Source: CAIVPM01 sp049242865 (GTDB taxonomy: Bacteria > Bacteroidota > Bacteroidia > Chitinophagales > Chitinophagaceae). Taken from it: a stretch of DNA of 18,935 nt. Below the pieces are notes generated by a model. It made no database searches, was not told where the DNA came from, and saw nothing but the letters and a program-made list of their open reading frames with translations. The position numbers were made by a program, and so were the translations under genes. The stretch covers positions 1-18,935 of the forward strand of contig JBMLOR010000131.1 in assembly GCA_049242865.1 (NCBI GenBank), read 5' to 3'. This document shows positions 16,106 through 18,935 of this stretch, piece by piece (within the stretch, counting starts at the first letter, position 1; every line of letters begins with the position of its first letter).

Positions 16106-16558
16106 CTAAAAATTCTTTTTTGTTACCTTCTCCACATTTTCTAAATAAGTTGATAATGCAGCACTTCCATACCAATCAAACAACTCATAGTCTAAGAATT
16201 TAAATCTTATTGCTGCATCTGTTTTTAAAACTTCTATGGCCTCGCTTTGTGAAGCCACACTTAAAATAAAAATTCCTCGATAGGTGTTACTATTTTTTGA
16301 AGTTATTGGCCCAGCTACCACCAACTTATTTTCATTAGCTAGCCTACCTATATTATTTAGATGTTCTTTAAAGCAACTGTCTTTGAAATTTTTATTTGCA
16401 GTTGAAGTATTTGAACCTGTTTTTAACATTACCAACACATATTTTTTCATTCCATATTCATCTGCTCCAGTTTTTTTTGCCAATACTGAGTCGTATTGTG
16501 CTTGCGAGAAACAAAAGCTACTTATAAATAAAAAAATAAATTGTAAGTAATACTTCAT
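16106..16558 (-). CDS. Secreted YCII-related domain protein
   Basis: The 150 residues start with a signal peptide (MKYYLQFIFLFISSFCFSQA). They continue with a ferredoxin-like YCII fold: GMKKYVLVMLKTG (36-48), EHLNNIGRLANENKLVVAGP (65-84), YRGIFILSVASQSEA (93-107) and a final FLDYELFDWYG strand. YciI-type proteins are mostly small cytoplasmic proteins with suspected hydrolase or binding roles, so an exported member is notable. I chose the ATG at 16558 because it places the signal peptide at the N-terminus; an in-frame ATG at 16594 would add 12 residues (MIDYLKTHVSIY). It sits between odhA (63-base gap) and odhB (30-base gap), all co-directional. Function is unknown. Confidence 0.82.
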   Translation of the reverse strand: MKYYLQFIFLFISSFCFSQAQYDSVLAKKTGADEYGMKKYVLVMLKTGSNTSTANKNFKDSCFKEHLNNIGRLANENKLVVAGPITSKNSNTYRGIFILSVASQSEAIEVLKTDAAIRFKFLDYELFDWYGSAALSTYLENVEKVTKKNF

Positions 16559-16621
16559 ATAAATTGATACATGTGTTTTTAAATAATCAATCACTGTTCA
16601 ACATCACTCTCTTTATTTATA

Positions 16622-18935
16622 CTAAATTTCAAAAGCCATTTTTATAATCTCTTCTTGCTCTTTTTTATGAACTTTTGNNNNNNNNNNNNNNNNNNNNNNN
16701 NNNNNNNNNNNNNNNNNNNNNNNNNNNNNNNNNNNNNNNNNNNNNNNNNNNNNNNNNNNNNNNNNNNNNNNNNNNNNTAAATTTCAAAAGCCATTTTTAT
16801 AATCTCTTCTTGCTCTTTTTTATGAACTTTTGCATATCCAGTGGCAGTGGCTGCACTTGCATTACGTGCAATAACGCCAAAGTTTATTCCTTTTACATTC
16901 ATTTTCAAGAAACTTGCAGCACCCATATTAAGTGGCTCTTCTTGTACCCAAAACCAAATTGCTTTGCTGTACTTTTTATAAAGTGCATCGAGTTGGTTTT
17001 GTGGCAAAGGATACAATTGCTCCAATCTTACAATGGCCACATCTTTCCTATTTTCTTTGGCTTGTTTATCGGCCAACTCAAAATAAACTTTACCTGTACA
17101 CAGCAATACTTTTTTAACAGCGTTGGCATCCTCTACAAATACATCATCCAACACCTCTTTAAAACCACCATTAGTAAACTCACTCACGCTGCTGTAACTA
17201 CCAGGAAAACGCAAATTTGCTTTTGGTGAAAAATTTATCAACGGCTTCCTAAACTCCCAAGCTAATTGCCTACGCATAGCATGAAACAAGTTTGAAGCTG
17301 TAGTGATATTAGTAATTACCATATTCAACTCTGCACATTGTTGCAAAAACCTTTCGAGTCTTGCACTACTATGTTCAGGTCCTTGACCTTCGTAACCATG
17401 TGGTAGCAACATTACCACACCATTCATTCTATTCCATTTTTGCTCTCCTGCACTAATAAATTGGTCTATCATAGTTTGTGCACCATTGCAAAAATCTCCA
17501 AACTGTGCTTCCCAAATTACCAAAGCATCAGGATTAGCCATTGAATATCCATATTCAAATCCTAAAACGCCATATTCACTAAGTAATGAATTGTAAATTC
17601 TGAAAATGGCTTGATTATCTTGAAAATGATTTAATCTGTTGTAATACTCATCCGTATTTTCGTCTCTAAGTACAGCATGACGATGAGAGAAAGTTCCTCT
17701 TCGAACATCTTGCCCACTCATTCTCACAATTTTACCTTCAACCAATATGCTAGAATATGCCAATAGTTCGGCAGTTGCCCAATCAATTTTATTTTCGGTT
17801 GAAAGTAATTTTACTTTTTCTTGTAACAGCTTTTCAACTTTTTTAAGAGGCGTAAAGTTGGCAGGAGTTTTCATTAATCCATCAAACAAACGCTTTACTT
17901 CAGCTTCGGAAATAGCTGTATTTGGAGATTGAAGGAAATCAGCTTCGGTAGCTCTTCTCAAATTTTTCCATGCCAATTCAGGTGTTTGATAAGTGTAAGG
18001 CAAAGGTTTTTGCTTTACTTCATCCAATCTTTCTTGCAAATCGGCCCAAAACTTTTTCTCCATTTCTTTTGCCAAATCTTGAGCTGCTGACTCGCCATTT
18101 TGCATTAAAAAGTTGGTATATATTTCTCTTGGATTTGGATGTTTTTCGATTAAAGCATACAACTTTGGTTGGGTATATTTTGGATCGTCACCTTCATTAT
18201 GGCCATGCTTTCGATAGCAAACCATATCAATAAAAATGTCACTATTAAATTTCTGACGATAAGCTGTTGCAATTTCTGCACATTTTACTACAGCCTCTGC
18301 ATCATCACCATTTATATGTAACACAGGTGCTTGTACCATGGCTGCAATACTTGTGCTATAATCTGCACTACGAGCATCTTCGAAATCAGTGGTAAAGCCA
18401 ATTTGATTATTAATTACAAAGTGAATAGTACCACCTGTGTAATAACCTTTTAAGTCGCTCATTTGCAACACCTCATATACAATACCTTGGCCTGCAACAC
18501 TAGCATCACCATGTATTAAAATAGGCAATATTTTATCGAAATCACTTTTATATAAAACATCTGCCTTACTTCTTGCAAAACCAACAACAACAGGGTCAAC
18601 AGCCTCTAGGTGAGATGGATTTGGCATTAATTTTAAGTGAATTTTTTTTCCATCTAAGGTATCTACTTCACTACCATAACCCATGTGATATTTCACATCA
18701 CCACTTCCCATGGTTTGGTCTAATGCACCTGTACCTTCAAACTCACTAAAAATTTGCTCATAGGTTTTGCCCATAATGTTAGCTAAAACATTAAGCCTTC
18801 CTCTGTGTGCCATTCCTATGGCTACTTCTTGTACATCGTGGTTGGCAGCAACATTGATAATTGCATCTAAAGCTGCAATAGTAGTTTCGCCACCTTCTAA
18901 ACTAAAACGTTTTTGACCAATATATTTTGTGTGTA
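16622..18935 (-). CDS. odhA: 2-oxoglutarate dehydrogenase E1 (partial: 5' end off window; interrupted by assembly gap)
   Basis: This is the thiamine-diphosphate-dependent decarboxylase (also called SucA) that starts the 2-oxoglutarate dehydrogenase reaction. The frame is open at the right edge (first full codon at 18933, HTKYIGQKRFSLEGGETTIA). About 720 C-terminal residues are present, and roughly the first 200 of a usual protein of 900 or more are missing. Visible motifs are GMAHRGRLNVL, HGDASVAGQG, NNQIGFTTDFEDARSADY, the TPP-binding region HINGDDAEAVV to YRKHGHNEGDDPKYTQP, and GYEGQGPEHSSARLERFLQ. The true end is MAFEI followed by TAG (16622-16624), seen in the left copy of a 55-bp sequence duplicated across the N gap. 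Reading through the N's gives a false out-of-frame tail ending at 16642. Confidence 0.95.
16623..16832. repeat. 55-bp identical sequence on both sides of the N gap (assembly duplication)
   Basis: 16623-16677 and 16778-16832 are identical (taaatttcaaaagccatttt ... gaacttttg). Identity extends right up to the N's on both sides. Both copies encode the same odhA C-terminus. This is what overlapping ends of two neighbouring contigs look like. It is not a biological repeat. Merging the copies removes 155 bases (one copy plus the N's) and restores a single odhA end. Confidence 0.93.
16678..16777. other. Assembly gap (100 N)
   Basis: Exactly 100 N's fill this interval, the conventional size for a scaffold gap of unknown length. 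It falls within the last codons of odhA. Both flanks carry the same 55 bases, so the two contigs most likely overlap and no sequence is really missing. Confidence 0.97.

Noticed and set aside
16559..16594. Upstream ATG for the YCII protein
   Set aside because: It would place 12 residues ahead of an otherwise standard signal peptide; the ATG at 16558 is the better start.
18811..18813. ATG at 18813 as the start of odhA
   Set aside because: The frame continues upstream to the window edge with conserved E1 sequence (HTKYIGQKRFSLEGGETTIA). This Met is internal, in GMAHRGRLN.
1..18935. Search for a new defence, mobile or biosynthetic system
   Set aside because: No transposase, integrase, restriction or toxin gene, CRISPR array, attachment site, tRNA or biosynthetic cluster could be recognised. 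The genes are mostly core functions, so a novel-system claim is not supported.

Overview
The window reads as chromosomal DNA from an AT-rich member of the Bacteroidota, probably a Chitinophagales/Sphingobacteriales-type lineage, though the exact order cannot be fixed from sequence alone. The evidence is a huge secreted IgGFc-binding/PKD-repeat protein with a typical 'FAQ' signal-peptide end, the parA-parB-DUF5683 cluster, signal peptides ending in Q, near absence of Shine-Dalgarno sites, and an ATTTG-type box upstream of most apparent transcription-unit starts. A 100-N block flanked by identical 55-bp ends shows this is a draft scaffold, possibly from a metagenome.

Layout. (1) Positions 1-4772, minus: the 5' part (1590 codons) of a giant cell-surface protein that runs off the left edge. 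Its second half is built from units of about 173 residues. (2) 4892-5821, plus: a lone homoserine kinase gene (thrB), transcribed away from the adhesin and overlapping tail-to-tail with its downstream neighbour. (3) 5763-13501, all minus. In transcription order this is an inward-rectifier K+ channel, Sua5-type threonylcarbamoyl-AMP synthase, LacX-like aldose 1-epimerase, class 1 fructose-1,6-bisphosphatase, a small membrane protein, ParA, ParB, a DUF5683 envelope protein and a secreted MORN-like protein. (4) 13569-14831, plus: a Wzx-type flippase whose last codons also form the terminator of the convergent odhB. (5) 14855-18935, minus: the 2-oxoglutarate dehydrogenase locus, odhA (E1, cut by the right edge), a small secreted YCII-domain protein, then odhB (E2).

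How the genes relate. ParA/ParB segregate the chromosome, and DUF5683 is their usual neighbour in this phylum. OdhA and OdhB are the E1 and E2 subunits of one TCA-cycle complex. Fbp serves gluconeogenesis and ThrB threonine synthesis. Most of the window is ordinary core metabolism and housekeeping. I did not find a convincing undescribed defence, mobile or biosynthetic system. The points most worth a second look are the repeat architecture of the adhesin, the secreted YCII protein between the two OGDH subunits, the ATTTG upstream box, the simple-repeat cluster between parA and parB, two cases of 3'-end information sharing between convergent genes, and the assembly join that falsifies the C-terminus of OdhA. 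No intergenic stretch exceeds 300 bases; the longest are about 105-120 bases. I saw no tRNA, rRNA, CRISPR array or insertion sequence.
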